60,000 nucleotides of DNA from Gnetum montanum. Its lineage: Eukaryota > Streptophyta > Gnetopsida > Gnetales > Gnetaceae. The stretch lies in contig MNCI01022386.1 of assembly GCA_015680685.1 (NCBI GenBank), positions 259,787-319,786 on the forward strand, in the 5' to 3' direction. The notes under the pieces are model-generated. The model was given only the letters and a program-made list of their open reading frames with translations, ran no database searches and was not told the DNA's origin. The position numbers and the translations under genes are program-made. Positions 24,681 through 37,428 of this stretch are shown in pieces. The number at the start of each line of letters is the position of its first letter. Position 1 is the stretch's first letter.

Positions 24681-24739
24681 TCCATCTTTTATGAAATCTA
24701 TTTTGGGATTAGATGAGCTTCTTGAGAAAAAGTGCCCCT

Positions 24740-25095
24740 TTTTAAAGCTTGATATCTTGTAGAGACCCTGAGGGGTTGGATGGATTTCTTAAGAGAAAAT
24801 ATCTCTTGTTAGGCTTGAGAGCTTTACTTGTAAAGGTTGTGGTATCCTTGAAACCACATTTTTTATGAAACAAAGTTAAGTATGTATAGATTCTACCCTC
24901 CAAGTGTGGAAGTACCCAAGTTGCAAAACCACATAAAATCAACTATGCAAAATTTGGCATTATTTGTATGAACTTATTCACCTCCCCCCCAAACCTTCAA
25001 AGTTCTTAATATTCAGGTGGTATCAAAGCTTTAATACTTCTAGTGTAAGTGTAATAACTCAAAAGTGAATAATGGAGGGATCATCCTACAACAAG
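24740..25095 (+). mobile_element. Copia-type LTR end, primer site and first gag codons, truncated
   Basis: A C-rich TTCACCTCCCCCCC stretch, then TGGTATCAAAGC (25,018-25,029), the tRNA-Met primer site, then ATG at 25,072 with MEGSSYNK, a typical copia gag opening. Element B starts directly after the eighth codon. The rest of this element is not found on the far side of element B. Confidence 0.6.
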
Positions 25096-25978
25096 TGATG
25101 AGCAATGAGGGTATTCCAACACTCCACCATACAAGTCACAAGTGTTCATGTGCTACCAAATCGTAATCCATGGATGGGCAATGTAAGTATGCTAGGAGTT
25201 GAGATCGTTGTCTTCCCACTTTAAGTTAGTGAAGCCTGAGTGTATGGTTTAACTCTAAAAGAGGTGTATGATATGTGATGTTGTTAGTCTCTTAATTCTT
25301 CTAATCATAAACATGATTAAAATGAAATCAAAGTCTAAGTCTAAGTGATATAGGAATGAAAATCTATTCTAGCCTAGAGTGATGAGTATCCAGTCCTAGC
25401 TTGCCGATCAAGTCTTAGGCTTATGTAATCGTTATTGGGATTACCAAGTGGAGTCACAACTAAGCGAATCAAGTGAAGCCACTACTAAGTTACCAAAAAA
25501 TTACACTTAAATGCTCAAAACTAATTGTACTCATTTTCACTTAACTAATGAGCATGAAAAGTAAAGTACTTGGACATGTAAAGCGTTAAGCTAAGGTAAA
25601 TAAGAAAATTAAGCTAAGTAAAATAAAAGAAAAAAATGGAATGTTGTAATGATGAAAATAGTCTCAATATTTATTGCTAAACATGAACCATACCCAAGTA
25701 CAATTCACTTGAATAAATACACCATACAACTGCTTAACACCACACTATTGGCATTCACTTTATTGCTAAGATTATGAAATAAAACTGCAAGAGTTTAGCT
25801 AAAGGTGGAATGAAATTTTTGCCGATTATACATCCAAGTGTCAGTCTTTATAGGGTTGCATAGCTCCCGAGACATCACATTAACGATGAAATAGGTTGAC
25901 CTATGACATCATAGCTACGATATTGTATATGTGATATCATATCTATGATATTGTGCACATCAAAAATTGGGTTTATCA
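25096..25978 (-). repeat. 3' LTR of element B
   Basis: 883 bp, TGATGAG...TTTATCA. Aligns with 37,429-38,317 throughout (for example CACTCCACCATACAAGTCACAAGTGTT). Holds four 14-bp units at 25,905-25,960. Confidence 0.92.
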
Positions 25979-26189
25979 TACCCCAACAACTAACTAGAAA
26001 CTTGACCTTGAGTTAAAACAAAATGAGAATAGAGTTCTTTACAAATTTGGGAGCTATACTCAAACTTGACATGATTGACTGAATACATGACTCTGAATGC
26101 CACATTGGTGTTTTTACAAAATGGACATAGTTAATAATGATGATACAAAACAAAACAAATCAAAAAAATGGAGTAGCTCAATGTAGCTT

Positions 26190-28968
26190 CTATGTTCCTT
26201 GCAATGGAGGCTCCTCCATTGGCTTCTTCCCCTTATCATCAGGCATTTGGAATTGATATCTGTTTAAGAGTTTTTGAAGTTTTTCATCTTCCATCCTGGG
26301 GTCATGTACCATCAATGTTGATTGTGCAATGTTCAATGGAGTCAGTACATCCCATGGGCATGGTAGTTATGGGAACATCTTGTTGGCTTTGACCTAACAT
26401 CTCATGAACTACCTTCATTCCTATTTAAATATCTTGGCCACCTTTCTTAATTATTGGTGATCAGACATCTGGTATGCCAAGTTTGCTACAACATCTTTTT
26501 GTCCTTGGTAGCTGGCCTTGACAATTTCTAGCTTAGAGTTTACTACATGTAACTTTTGCATTGCATATTTTGATCTACAAACTCTTTTTCATATAATGCA
26601 TATACAGCTACTACCTATTACTCAAGCTCATTACATGGTCACCCTACTATTAACATGGCCAAGTTAGCGTACTAAAGGTTAGCTAACCTCATGTACTCTA
26701 TTAAATCTTTGATCTGCAAGTCTTTATTCTTTATCTTGGCTTGGTTGACATTGGCAAGGCTGTCTAGGATGGGTTGCCAGTCTGGTGTTTATGCAGTAAT
26801 GGAACTAATTTTGGTCTTTGCCATTTGGATCTCCTTCTTATTAATTTGTTTGTATACACTTAGTTGCTAAAATGCTTCTTGAGCTTTTCATGTTTTTTAG
26901 CCTTGCTCTATCATGTGGTTATTTCAATTACAGACTTTTGGTGGATGATGCATACTTCTTCTATTAAAAAGGTTCCCTTTTCATGAGCTAGTTTGTTCAC
27001 ATCTTGGTTGACATGAATGAATTGTTCTCATAGTTGATGAATGCTTTCTTCAAAAACATTCTTCTACTTCTCAATATTCATCAACTAGGTGTTATCTGTA
27101 GCAAGCTTTTCTTTTCTCTTCTAGCATAGTGAGAGCTTTGGCGTGTGCATATGTCTAAGCTTCAACTACTGATGCATTCTACACAGCCCTTTCTCTTTCC
27201 ATCTCCACTTGTATATTTCAAGTAATCAAATACCTTACTTAATTAGTCTTGAATTGTTCAAGCTGGTCTAGGGCTAAAAATTACATAAGGTCCCATCTTT
27301 CTACTCTTAGAACTAATAGTTCTACCCATAACCTCTACACTTCATTCTCAGTGTGCTCTATCCTCATTTTTGCCATTACTAGGTTTTCTTTTGTTGTTAT
27401 TAGATCAGACTACACTGAAGTGACACCACTAAGAATATCAAAGAGGTTCTACATGAATAGACTCATCTACAATAATCTATCAAGGACATCTTATGCTCTA
27501 CTAGTATCATGGATGTGTCAGCTAGCATTTGAGTGTCTTTTGGCTCCAGAATTATTGGCCAGTAACACAATAAGAACATTAAAAGATTCATTGATACGAT
27601 TGGTTATCACTTCTACTACTCCTACTACATCTTGATGTTTCATAATCATAACTATTTCACCTTCACCAATTTCTAGCATCACCTAGAAGGATGCAACATT
27701 TATTGATATCTATTGTGCCCAATCTTCTTCTTCTCTTATCTACAAAAATACTTGCCCACTAGCAGGTCTTGTGAAAACCATAGGCCTTACAGAACGTTCT
27801 CTTACTTTATAAGGATTTGAACCTTCCCTAGCTCCCTAGCTAACGATGTCTATAATTTTTTGTAGATGGCTCATTGACAATCGATAATCTTATGGTGGTG
27901 GTAGAGCTTAGTGTTTAGGCCTATCTCTAGGAGATGTTGACCCACTAGGTCTTCCTTGTTACTATTTTTTGGTAGCTAGAATATTACTAATAGGTGTAGA
28001 ACCTAATGTTCCCTCAATAACTACTTGCTTCTCTAGCTAATCTTTCTTGGGTGACATTGTCTTGGGAATTTTTGTGTAGGATGAATTTTGGAATTTTCTT
28101 GGAACATCATTTGTATAGCTCAGGATCCCCACTTGCTTGCATAGCTTCCTAATTAGGCAAGGTAATAAGAATGTTAGTTTCCTTGCCTTCTTCTCCTTGA
28201 GCCTTCTCTAGATCTCTAGGAAGATCGAATGTGATGTTGGCATTGAACTTTCCCATCAAAATTGCACTTCATTTGGCCACATAGGTAGAGATCCTATTGA
28301 GCCTTTTTATTGGGAACAAATGGTAGGTTCCAATCTTGAAATACATTTTCTCTTCAATAATAAGCTCACTATAGTCATTATCTTTCTTATAATAGGCTCT
28401 TTGTAGCCACAACATTTTTCCATTAGTGTTGGACCTTGGAGATATCTGTGTGACATTGGCTTTGACATTTGAAATGTTTAGGACCTTTACAATTGCATCA
28501 ATAGAATATGGCATGGAGACTCCTTCAATTTTCGCTCTCACATAATCTTGCTTATTTCTCCAAAACTAATAAACCTCTCCTAGGTACCATTCAACATTGC
28601 TATATAGTGTTGGCCATAAGGGAGAGGCTTGAAGTTGTGTCTTCATAACTTCTAGAGCAAACTCCATGAGTGGTACAAAGTTTAACTCTACAATGACTGT
28701 AGACATTATAGATTTCTCTTGAATGGCCTGGAGGTAATCTATAGACAACATGAGCCATTGTCCCTATTCTGATGCTAACAGTGCCTCTACTTCAGCTTGT
28801 TGTTTGTTCAATAGTAGGGGTCTATTGATGGTTGCTAAATGATTAAGCCTCCTACTCTACATGTTTAGCATGAGAAGTTTGTTCTCCTGCTTGGCCTCTT
28901 CCTCAGCCTCTTGGTCTCTTGCTGTCAGGCTATGAGAGTTCCTTTACTTCAAGTCTCTTTGGAGCCAT
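26190..28968 (-). pseudogene. Third ORF of element B (env-like position), broken
   Basis: Starts MAPKRLEVKELS at 28,968, followed by a basic SKRPRG segment that could act as a nuclear signal. It ends MPDDKGKKPMEEPPLQGT-stop at 26,190, giving about 925 codons with a net frameshift. Open pieces: VELNFVPLMEFALEVMKTQL...SPLWPTLYSNVEWYLGEVY (28,566-28,751) and MPYSIDAIVKVLN...IEEKMYFKIGTYHLFPIKRLNRI (28,269-28,541). Blocks match element A's third ORF in order and at both ends. The downstream two thirds are helix-rich. No membrane segment is evident. Function unknown. Confidence 0.72.
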
Positions 28969-28984
28969 CTACAATTATTAAGAA

Positions 28985-31080
28985 TTCAAGGTTACCAAGG
29001 GATTTTAAATTGGTTCTTAAGGGTTCATAATCCTTTCTCATATTCTTGGTTTGATTTAGTTTTTATCCTTTGTATCAATTATGGCTCTTATCATGATTCT
29101 AGAGTTAGATAAATTTCAAAAAAGAAACCCCTAATTGTCATATCTTTGATTATTATGACCTATCATAGTTATCATTTTTCTTGTTTATCATACCCTTGAA
29201 TGGTTGGTATGGTTGGTTAGGAGAATCCATTAAGTTCATTGGCCTTTATTTGATTAGTTAGTTGAAATATTCTTCTTAGACTTGTCATTTATACTATCTT
29301 CCAAGTGTTAGGAAATTTTGGCTCAACCTTCTTGATTTACATGCAATAGAACACACGCCTCCACCCCACCCCGCCCCCCGANGGATCAACAAGGTTCAAA
29401 AATTTCACAAATCAAAGTTGTGGTGACAAAGTTGAGGTGTCAAGAAGTTTGGTTACTAGAGCTCAAGAAAACTACATGAACTTCTCTTATGTTGAAATGA
29501 GAAATGAAAAATTTTTCTAACTCTTGCACACTTATATAGTATTTTTATATGTGCAACATTGTAGCTGCAACATCATAGGTCATGCAACATCGTAGATACA
29601 ATGTCATGCCAAAAAAAATTGATTTTTACATAGGTTTTGATGGGAAAATTAAGTTAATTTAATAGTGTGAAAGATATAGATGTTTTCTAAAGTGTCTTTA
29701 GCCATAGATGATGCTTAGATTTAAAAAATTTGGCATTAAAAAGGTCATAAGGAAGGAATATCAGGCAACAAAGGTCAATTAGGTATATATGAGATGGATT
29801 GCTAATTATTAACATATGGACATATTATAAAACTTTATGGGAAGTAAATTTGAGTGTTGAAGTGTCTTGGAGGCACAAGGTGATGTGGAATTGGTTGTTA
29901 GGTATGAGGTACAAGAGTTATACAAGTGGATCCTTCCCAAAGCAGGCTTCTGCCCTTAGTGCCCTTATATAACCACACTTATAAGTGTCCATAGGCACTC
30001 AATGTGTTGAATGTAGATCATACATGTCTTGTAAAACACACATGTTAGTATCACTAGGTTGGGAAAATAACACTATATTATACAAAGCCATAGAATTATG
30101 ACTAAATATGTCATTAAGGTGGAATGAGATTACAAGGGATTGTAGAAATTATGATGTGAGGTGTCTTACCATAGGCATAATGAATCTTTGTGTGTAATAT
30201 ATGTTTAAAGTGATCATTTGCCTTTTTCATCCAAGATCCAAACCAAGTCCTTACCACTTTCCAATGACATCACATTGTATCATTCCCAAGACTAACAACC
30301 ATAAGACTACCATTGCTACAAGAAGTATTACCACTTGACAATGTTGTTCAAGGAAGGAGTTTATTAATAGAGCACTTATTTTTGAGATTTCTAAGAAGTT
30401 TCCTACTTTTACTGTGTTGACCTATAGGACTATTTTCAAGCATGGATAACATGTCTTTATAGTGACATGGTAAGGCAACACTTATTATACTCATACTTCC
30501 CATTTTCATTAGAACTTAAGAAAATAATACCCTCTTAACAACAAGATAATACATATAGCAGTAGTCCTAGAGAATCCACAAGTCCCCTTGATGTCACAAC
30601 CTTTTCATTTTCACTTGGTTCTTCATACTTCTATCCATGCATAATGATCACAAGTTTATTTTAGTTTTATAGTGGAAAGAATATCATTATGACCATGGTA
30701 AGAACCTCTTATTATTGGAAATGAGTGGATGAATGATGTGGTCTCATTGTATATAGAATCAGTCCTTCATGATTTGATAATATAGGGTAATCTTCACCTT
30801 ACTAGGACTACATCTTACTTTATTCCTTTATAATTTATTGGAAAATTAACAAAAATATATACAAGAAAAATGACGAAAACCATAGAAAAATGAAAAAATG
30901 GAAAAAGAGTTTGAAAGATATTAGAGAATAGCAAATGATTAAGAAATGGAAAAGTATAAAAGAATGAAAAGATATCAAAGAATATGAAAAGGTAATAAGA
31001 AAAGAAAAAGATTCAATATAGTACTTAAGTGTCACATGGTACAACCCTATGACTATTGTTGAAAACAATTAACAAGAAGA
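28985..31080. other. Element B, stretch between third ORF and integrase, with an LTR-like scrap
   Basis: 29,383-29,629 resembles the end of an element-B-type LTR (14-bp CAACATNRTAGNTN units, then AAAAAAATTGATTTTTACA). It begins right after a C-rich stretch and a single unknown base at 29,382, so a misjoin is possible. 30,830-31,030 is purine-rich low-complexity DNA. No gene is recognised. Confidence 0.5.
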
Positions 31081-31099
31081 TTGAATGGGTTAAGGATGG

Positions 31100-32480
31100 T
31101 TTAGCTAGCTAGGTATAATTCACAAAGGAATCTAGATGTTCATAATATGGCTTGACCAGTTGAATATTAACTAGAATAAATTTGTGTGGGCTAGTTAGTG
31201 GTAAATCTACATGGCATCTAAGGGGTATGTCACTTGAATGATATAGGGTCCTTCCCATAAGATTTGGAACTTAGCCTTCTATGGTACATGACTAGGATTA
31301 TAGTATAGGACTTTATCACTTAGTTGGATTGATACTTGTTGTATGCATGCATCATGCCTGTGTTTAGAATACTTATTATGTATTTCATTGCTTATTAGGG
31401 CTATAAGTCTATTTTTCTCTAAAACGTTAAGATTCATGAGACGTTATTTCTAAGTTAAGCTTAGGTTAAGGTCAAGTTTACAAGCAATAGCTAACGTTTG
31501 TAGCTTTGCTTGGATTGGTAACATAGGTAGTTTTCTATAGAGTAGCTCATAGGGTAAATATCCTATGGGAAGTTTCCATGTGGTTTGATTGGCCCATAGA
31601 GCATCATTTAGTTTAGTACTCCAATCTTTCCTAAATTGACTAACTGTTCTAGTTACTGTTCTTGTAATTTCCTAGTTAGTCACTGCCACTTGACCATTTG
31701 CTTGGGGGTGGTATGGTGTCATCAGTTTATGGTTTACCCCAAGTTGTTGCATGAGATTTTTAAATGTAGCACCTATGAAGTATGTTCTGTTGTCAAATTT
31801 GAGCATATGTGGTACTCCAAACATGTTTACATGTGCTAGTAAAAGAATTTAGTGGCCATTTTTGTTGTACCATCCTTGATTGCAGTTGCTATCGTCCACT
31901 TGTTACAATAATCAACTATCACTATAATGTATGTTTTCCCATTTGACATTGGCATGATGGACCTAATGAAATCAATTCTCCATATGTCAAATGGTTCCAA
32001 TGGCTATATTCATTGTTGCATCCCTTCATTCTTGGTTTTTATTCCTCCATCACACTAACATCTCTCATAAGACTAGGTGAAGTTATGTGCATTCCAGAAT
32101 ATGCAAACTAGAAGTAGCTTGCCATCATCATCTTTAGTGTTGTCCTACACCCTACATAGTGACCACCACATGATTCTTCATGCGCATCTTATAGAATTTT
32201 TTATTGGTTCTCTTCCAAGACACACCATCTTACTAGTCCATTAGCATAGATCTTGTAAAGATTCCCATTATTTCCATATATTGCTTCACTTTATGAAGGA
32301 ATTGCTCTTTTTATTTTCTATTCCACTTAATAGTGAGTTCTTGTGTGAAAAGGTAATTCATATAGTTAGTGATCCATACTTCTCTATTTAGTTAACAACC
32401 ATTGTTATCTTCATGAACAAATTTTCATCGGGAAATTGATATGATAATGGTTCCTCTTGCTTCTATGGTTCCCATCTTAG
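31100..32480 (-). pseudogene. Integrase of element B, catalytic Glu lost
   Basis: The - strand shows IDFIRSIMPMSNGKTYIIVI and VDYCNKWT (first Asp), FDNRTYFIGATFKNLMQQLG (second Asp), then MTPYHPQANGQVAVTN. In Athila integrases the residue after QV/QA is the catalytic Glu; here it is Ala (codon at 31,684-31,686). Downstream WKLPIGYLPYELLYRK and an SDKVLYYNP-like segment follow the family pattern. Confidence 0.85.
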
Positions 32481-32499
32481 CCTTGACAAATGATTTGCT

Positions 32500-32830
32500 A
32501 TGACATTTTTAATTCATTTCTTATCAATCATGGTAATATCAAATTCTTCTAATATTACAAGCTACCTTATCACCCTAGGACTCACTATTAGTTCATTCAT
32601 TAGAAATCTTATTGCACTATGGTCTATGTGGACATAAATAGGGTACTCGATCATGTAACGTCTAAATTTTTCTAGTGTATACACCATAGCCATAAGCTCC
32701 TTTTTCGTAGTGGTGTAACTAAGTTGTGCTCTAGTGATGCTTCATCTAGCATAGTGCATGTAGTAGGGCCTCTTTTGATCATCAAGTTGTGGCAATAATA
32801 TGCCCAATGCATACTTGAAAGCATCTCTCA
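32500..32830 (-). pseudogene. RNase H of element B
   Basis: AQLSYTTTKKELMAMVYTLE, KFRRYMIEYPIYVHIDHSA, IRFLMNE and LEEFDITMIDKK. Nearly parallel to element A's domain, and unlike A it continues into the RNase H end (NVIANHLSRL). Confidence 0.88.
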
Positions 32831-33790
32831 TTATGTCAAAGGGTTTGGACCAATCCGAAGCTCAAAGGATTGGTGTTTCAATTAGCTTTTGTTTTAGTGT
32901 CTCAAATGCCTTCTCACATTATTCTGTTCACTGGAATGGTATATCTTCCATTGTCAATTCTACCAACAACTTTGCTATTTTTGAAAAGTTTTCTAATCTT
33001 CTATAATATCCTTTATGGCCTAAAAATGATCTAGCATCCTTAACGGTTTGTGGCCTCTAAATGATGTTCTGAATGACTCTTATCTTATTTGGGTCTACCT
33101 CTTTCTATTTCTATGATACCCTATGTTCTAGGACAATCCCATCTTGGATCATTAAATGGCTCTTTTTCCAATTGAGCTTCAAATTGGTTTCAACGTATCT
33201 TTTCAATACCTGCTCCAAATGGTCCAATGCCTACTTGAAATCTAGCCTGTAAGTAGAAAAACCATCCATAAATACTTCTATGTAATTACCAATTCATTTC
33301 CGAAAGATAGTACTAATCTCTAGAAACTAATGGGTGCATTGCATAAGCTGAATGATATTTGTTGTAGGCACATGTCCCCCATGGACATGTGAACATCATC
33401 TTTTCCTAATCCTTTGGTGCAATGCAGGTCTAGCTACACCCATTGTACCCATCAAGGAAACTATAGTACTAATGTCTTACTTTGGTATCAAGGACCTGGT
33501 TAACAAATGATAAAGGAAAATGATCCTTAAATGTTGTAGAGTTCAACAACTAAAAATTAATGCATACCCACCACTTACCACCTTTCTTTGGGACAATGAA
33601 TAAGGGTTTGACCCATTCACTATCCACAATGGAATAGATTTTCTAGTTCTTATTTTACTACTTCTTTGAGCTTAGGATTCAATCTTCCCTAAGGTTGGTA
33701 GTGTGGCTTGATAGAAAAATCTGTGTAAATTCGATGTTGACATATACATGGATCAATGCCTATTATCTCATAGTAAGACCATGCGAATGC
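32831..33790 (-). pseudogene. Reverse transcriptase of element B, active site changed
   Basis: EVFMDGFSTYR, LDHLEQVLKRYVETNLKLNW, KKSHLMIQDGIVL, DARSFLGHKGYYRRLENFSK and EKAFETLKQKL are readable. The F-M-D-D box reads F-M-D-G at 33,261-33,272, so the second catalytic Asp is gone, while element A keeps it. Confidence 0.87.
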
Positions 33791-34009
33791 TATCAGCCAT
33801 TTGTTTACCACTTCCAGTAATCTTTTCTTCTAGTCTTTATCAAGGTTGGTGTTACTGATTATCAATTTTTTATTATTTAGAAAAGCATATTTGAGCACTT
33901 TCGATAGAAATTTTAACTCTAATGGTTCTAGCTCAAACTTGTTTGGGATCCCAAGTTGTCCCCATTCAATGTCTTCTTCCTAGTGTAAATGTGCATAGGG
34001 GTGTTTCCT

Positions 34010-34660
34010 CCTTAAATTTTCTAACTTATCCATTTACTCAACATAGACACTTATGATCTAATTAGTTCGTTCCATGTCTATTTTGGATTCTATCCCTTTA
34101 TCAGTAATCAGCCACTAGGTGCCTTCTTGTTTAGTGGCTACTACATGTAGACATTGTTGCACATGAATTTCTTCTATACATCGATTGCATGCTATATTAA
34201 TTTATTATTTAATATCCTAGCTTTTTTGCATGCAATTGCACCTATTATCACGATACGCAATACATGAAACTTAGCATCTTTGGATAGTTCTAACTTTGTC
34301 TTCTTTGGAAATCTCCACGGACAAATCTCTAATTCCTAGCTTAGCATCCACAGTGCTAAGCCATGTCCTTCCCATTACTATAGGAAATTATCCCTTATTT
34401 TTTTCCACATGTATTACTAAGAAGTCAATAGGGTAGGACTAGCCACTAATGGTGGTGATAACATCATCCACCTATTCAAGTGGGAGAGTGATTGGCTAAT
34501 TTGTAAGCTCTAATTATATATTGCTCTTCCTTAGTCGTGGAGGATTCTAGGCTTTGTACATATCTTGTGAAATTAAAATTACTCCTAACCTAGAATCTAG
34601 TAAAGCCCTGCATGGTTTACAACCTGCTATTTGGAGATAAATTAATGGACTTCCTAGATC
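34010..34660 (-). pseudogene. Protease region of element B
   Basis: CRALLDSRLGVILISQDMY stands at the active site (ALLDxGAS pattern with G-A-S lost), followed by YPIDFLVIHVEKNK, FPIVMGRTWLSTVDAKLGI, then a long linker before RT as in element A. Confidence 0.78.
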
Positions 34661-37288
34661 TATTCTCTTCTGGGGAAGTGTTCCTACCTAAATCCAATGT
34701 GTAATGGTTTGAGTGAGCATAATAGTAGTTAAATTTGGATTAGTAGACTATGGAAGCCTAGTATTCCCTGGAGGAGTATGTCTAGATGAGGTTGATATAG
34801 ATGGAGTCTCATCATTTGAATCCTTTCTGGACTCGTTTGGAAGAATAGGCATTTCCTGGCTCAAGGTTCATTTATCATTACCTCCTCCTGCATATTTACT
34901 ATCCTTGTAGCATTCTTTTGTTGTGGTTGCGATAGCAGTTCCCCTTGCAAGACCAGTGGTGGTGCTAGCAGTAGAGAATTGGAAGGTTCGTTTGATGAAC
35001 TAGCTATTAGTTAATGTGCATAAGAATTAGGATCCATCCTTGAAGCGGTGGACCTATAGTACTCTGGTGGATAATGAGAAGATGCATAGATTAAAGCATT
35101 TCCTTGATAGATTAAACATTTAACGTAATATCCATAAGGATCTAGTTGCCTTTATGGATATTGCTACATTGGCGATGGCATTCCCATGCTTATGGTTGTT
35201 GCCGCTACTGCTAGTATTGCTCCTGTGGCTAAGGATAGGCTCTGCTTGGATAGTAGGTTGACTAGAAGGGTTATCTAAGACTACCCTAAGGATAGGGTAA
35301 TCATCTTAACATCTACTTTTTTAACAAATCTCAAGTTAAGTGTGTATGCCCTAGACTCTTGCAAGTGGGCCATAACAGGGCAACATCCCTTGGGATGTTC
35401 ATAATGGCATACTTTGCAACCTTTCTCTTCTTTTGAACTAGAATCCATACATTCCTTAATTGTAGCAACTTTTCCTTTTTCTTTATAACTCTCCTATCTA
35501 TTGTCTCTTCACTTCTTCTTATCTTTGCCTTTGTTTAACGCTTATTTAATCCTTTCTTCTACTATCTTAAGAGTTATAACAAACTTCTCATCCACTGAGT
35601 CCCACATTTTCTCTACCTTCATTGCTATTTCATTAACCAATTTTTAAATTAGTAGAGTCTTCTTTTGGATGACATCCTCCAAGGTTTTATCTTCTTGTTT
35701 ATCATACATTCTAACGTCTCATTTTCTTATTAATGGATCTTGATTATACTCTGCAGCTAATTCTCTTTTCTTTAATTCTTCTTCCTCTTTTGCCACTTAG
35801 TCTATCAACCTTTGAATTGGATGGGCTATGATTTTTCATAATCTTTCTTGGGCATAGACCCCAAGGGTTACTCTAGTTTTGTTTTTTAATCCATCAATGA
35901 TATGCCTTATTGGTTCCCTCTTTGAAAATCCATGGTCATGACATCTATGCAAAAGAGAATAATACTTGTCCATTGCTACATTAAGGCATTAATGTGTCCC
36001 TTTCTTTCATACTTGGATTTGTTTTCTTAGATTTAACACTCTTGAGTAAGTTTAATGCTTGTCATTAAAAATCTCTAGCATGGTACTCCATCTTTGAATC
36101 GATTCTAGTTCTAAGGATCTATACTAGTTCTCTACCCCTTTAATGAGTATTCTAGGAAACAACTTTAGTTTCTACCAATCACTTTCAATATTTTGAAGGG
36201 CATAGGCATCATGGAATGCTTAAAGATGGTGTTGTAGATCTACATTGTATTGACCCTCAAATTTGGGAATGTTATTCATATCTAGTCACTTGATGCAACT
36301 ATTCCTTACATGTTTGGTTGGAATATACACTACTTACCTAATATTGATCATACTACAAGTGGCCAATATGGGTTCTTCATGATCATCAGGTTCATAAGCT
36401 CTATTGTAGTGATGACCTCTTCGGTGCTCATAGTGCTCTCTCTCTTCACACCTAATCCTATCTCTTCTTATTTCTTACTCATCCTTTTCTTCTTCAAAAT
36501 ACCTTTAGTGATATTCATGCCTATCATAATTCCTATGCCTTTTGTTGTCATAATCTCTAGGTCTTAATTCCCTTCTGTCAAACTCTATTGATGACCAGGA
36601 GGAAGAGGAAGCAGTTGGAGAACGATGCCAACTAGTTCTCCTTCTATGACTTTGTGATTCATCCTTTTGTTATTCTATAGAAGCTCATCCTTTTGTTATT
36701 CTATAGAAGCTCTAGGCCTTAAGCTCTGCCTATGTTTAGAGTCTTCTGCCTCTCTTCTTGGTGTCTCTACAAGGATCAAATGTAATTGTACCTTGACAAG
36801 TTCTTCTAGATGAATAATAGGCATTTGTGATTGGGAGTTTGATTGTGGTGGAGTTTCTCTGTTAAGAATGCATCGTCATTAATTTCTTCTAACACAACAT
36901 TATGGTTGACTTTATTTTCTTTACTATTTTCATGTATTGTCTCCATAGCAGTATCTCTTTGTACTTGCATAACTTTGAGTTTATACACCCTAGTCATGTT
37001 TTTAGTCACATGATACCCTTCTTGTGGATGACCAAGGTTCATTCTCACTAAGGCTACTTGAAGCATGGATGATGTAAATGTTATGGAGGTAAAATGATGT
37101 TGTCTTACAAGGCTCCCCACCTTACTTGTTCATCTTGGTGAAAGGTAAATGTGAAATCAGGATAATATATGAGCATATGAAATCCTTATTTGCATAGGCT
37201 TACTCTAGTCTTCATCATCATGTCTCTTGTCATGACTCCTTTATGGCTCTTTGACAAGTAATAACTTCTCTCTAAGTGTTGAAGCCAT
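34661..37288 (-). pseudogene. Gag of element B
   Basis: Starts MASTLREKLLL at 37,288. The 104-codon open stretch 36,806-37,120 contains KNMTRVYKLKVMQVQRDTAM. The Cys/His motif C-x2-C-x2-EHPKG-CCP lies at 35,377-35,418, followed by LQESRAYTLNL, parallel to element A. The capsid part lies near 35,900-36,300. Many stops. Confidence 0.75.
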
Positions 37289-37403
37289 ATTGCATGTTTG
37301 ATGCTTTAAGTGTATGTGACTAAGATTAATTAAAAAGGCAACTTATAAAGTTTGTGGTTTTTGATACAACAAACTTTATAAGCTCAACTACTAAGAAAAC
37401 ATT

Positions 37404-37428
37404 GACACATCCCTAGCAATGGTGCTAA
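37404..37428 (-). promoter_or_regulatory. Primer binding site of element B (tRNA-Asp type)
   Basis: The - strand next to the LTR reads TTAGCACCATTGCTAGGGA, close to element A's site and to the tRNA-Asp complement, with transitions. Confidence 0.72.

Noticed and set aside
30835-31068. 77-codon - strand hydrophobic frame as a membrane protein
   Set aside because: It is the complement of a purine-rich low-complexity tract; Phe, Ile, Leu and Ser content follows from composition.
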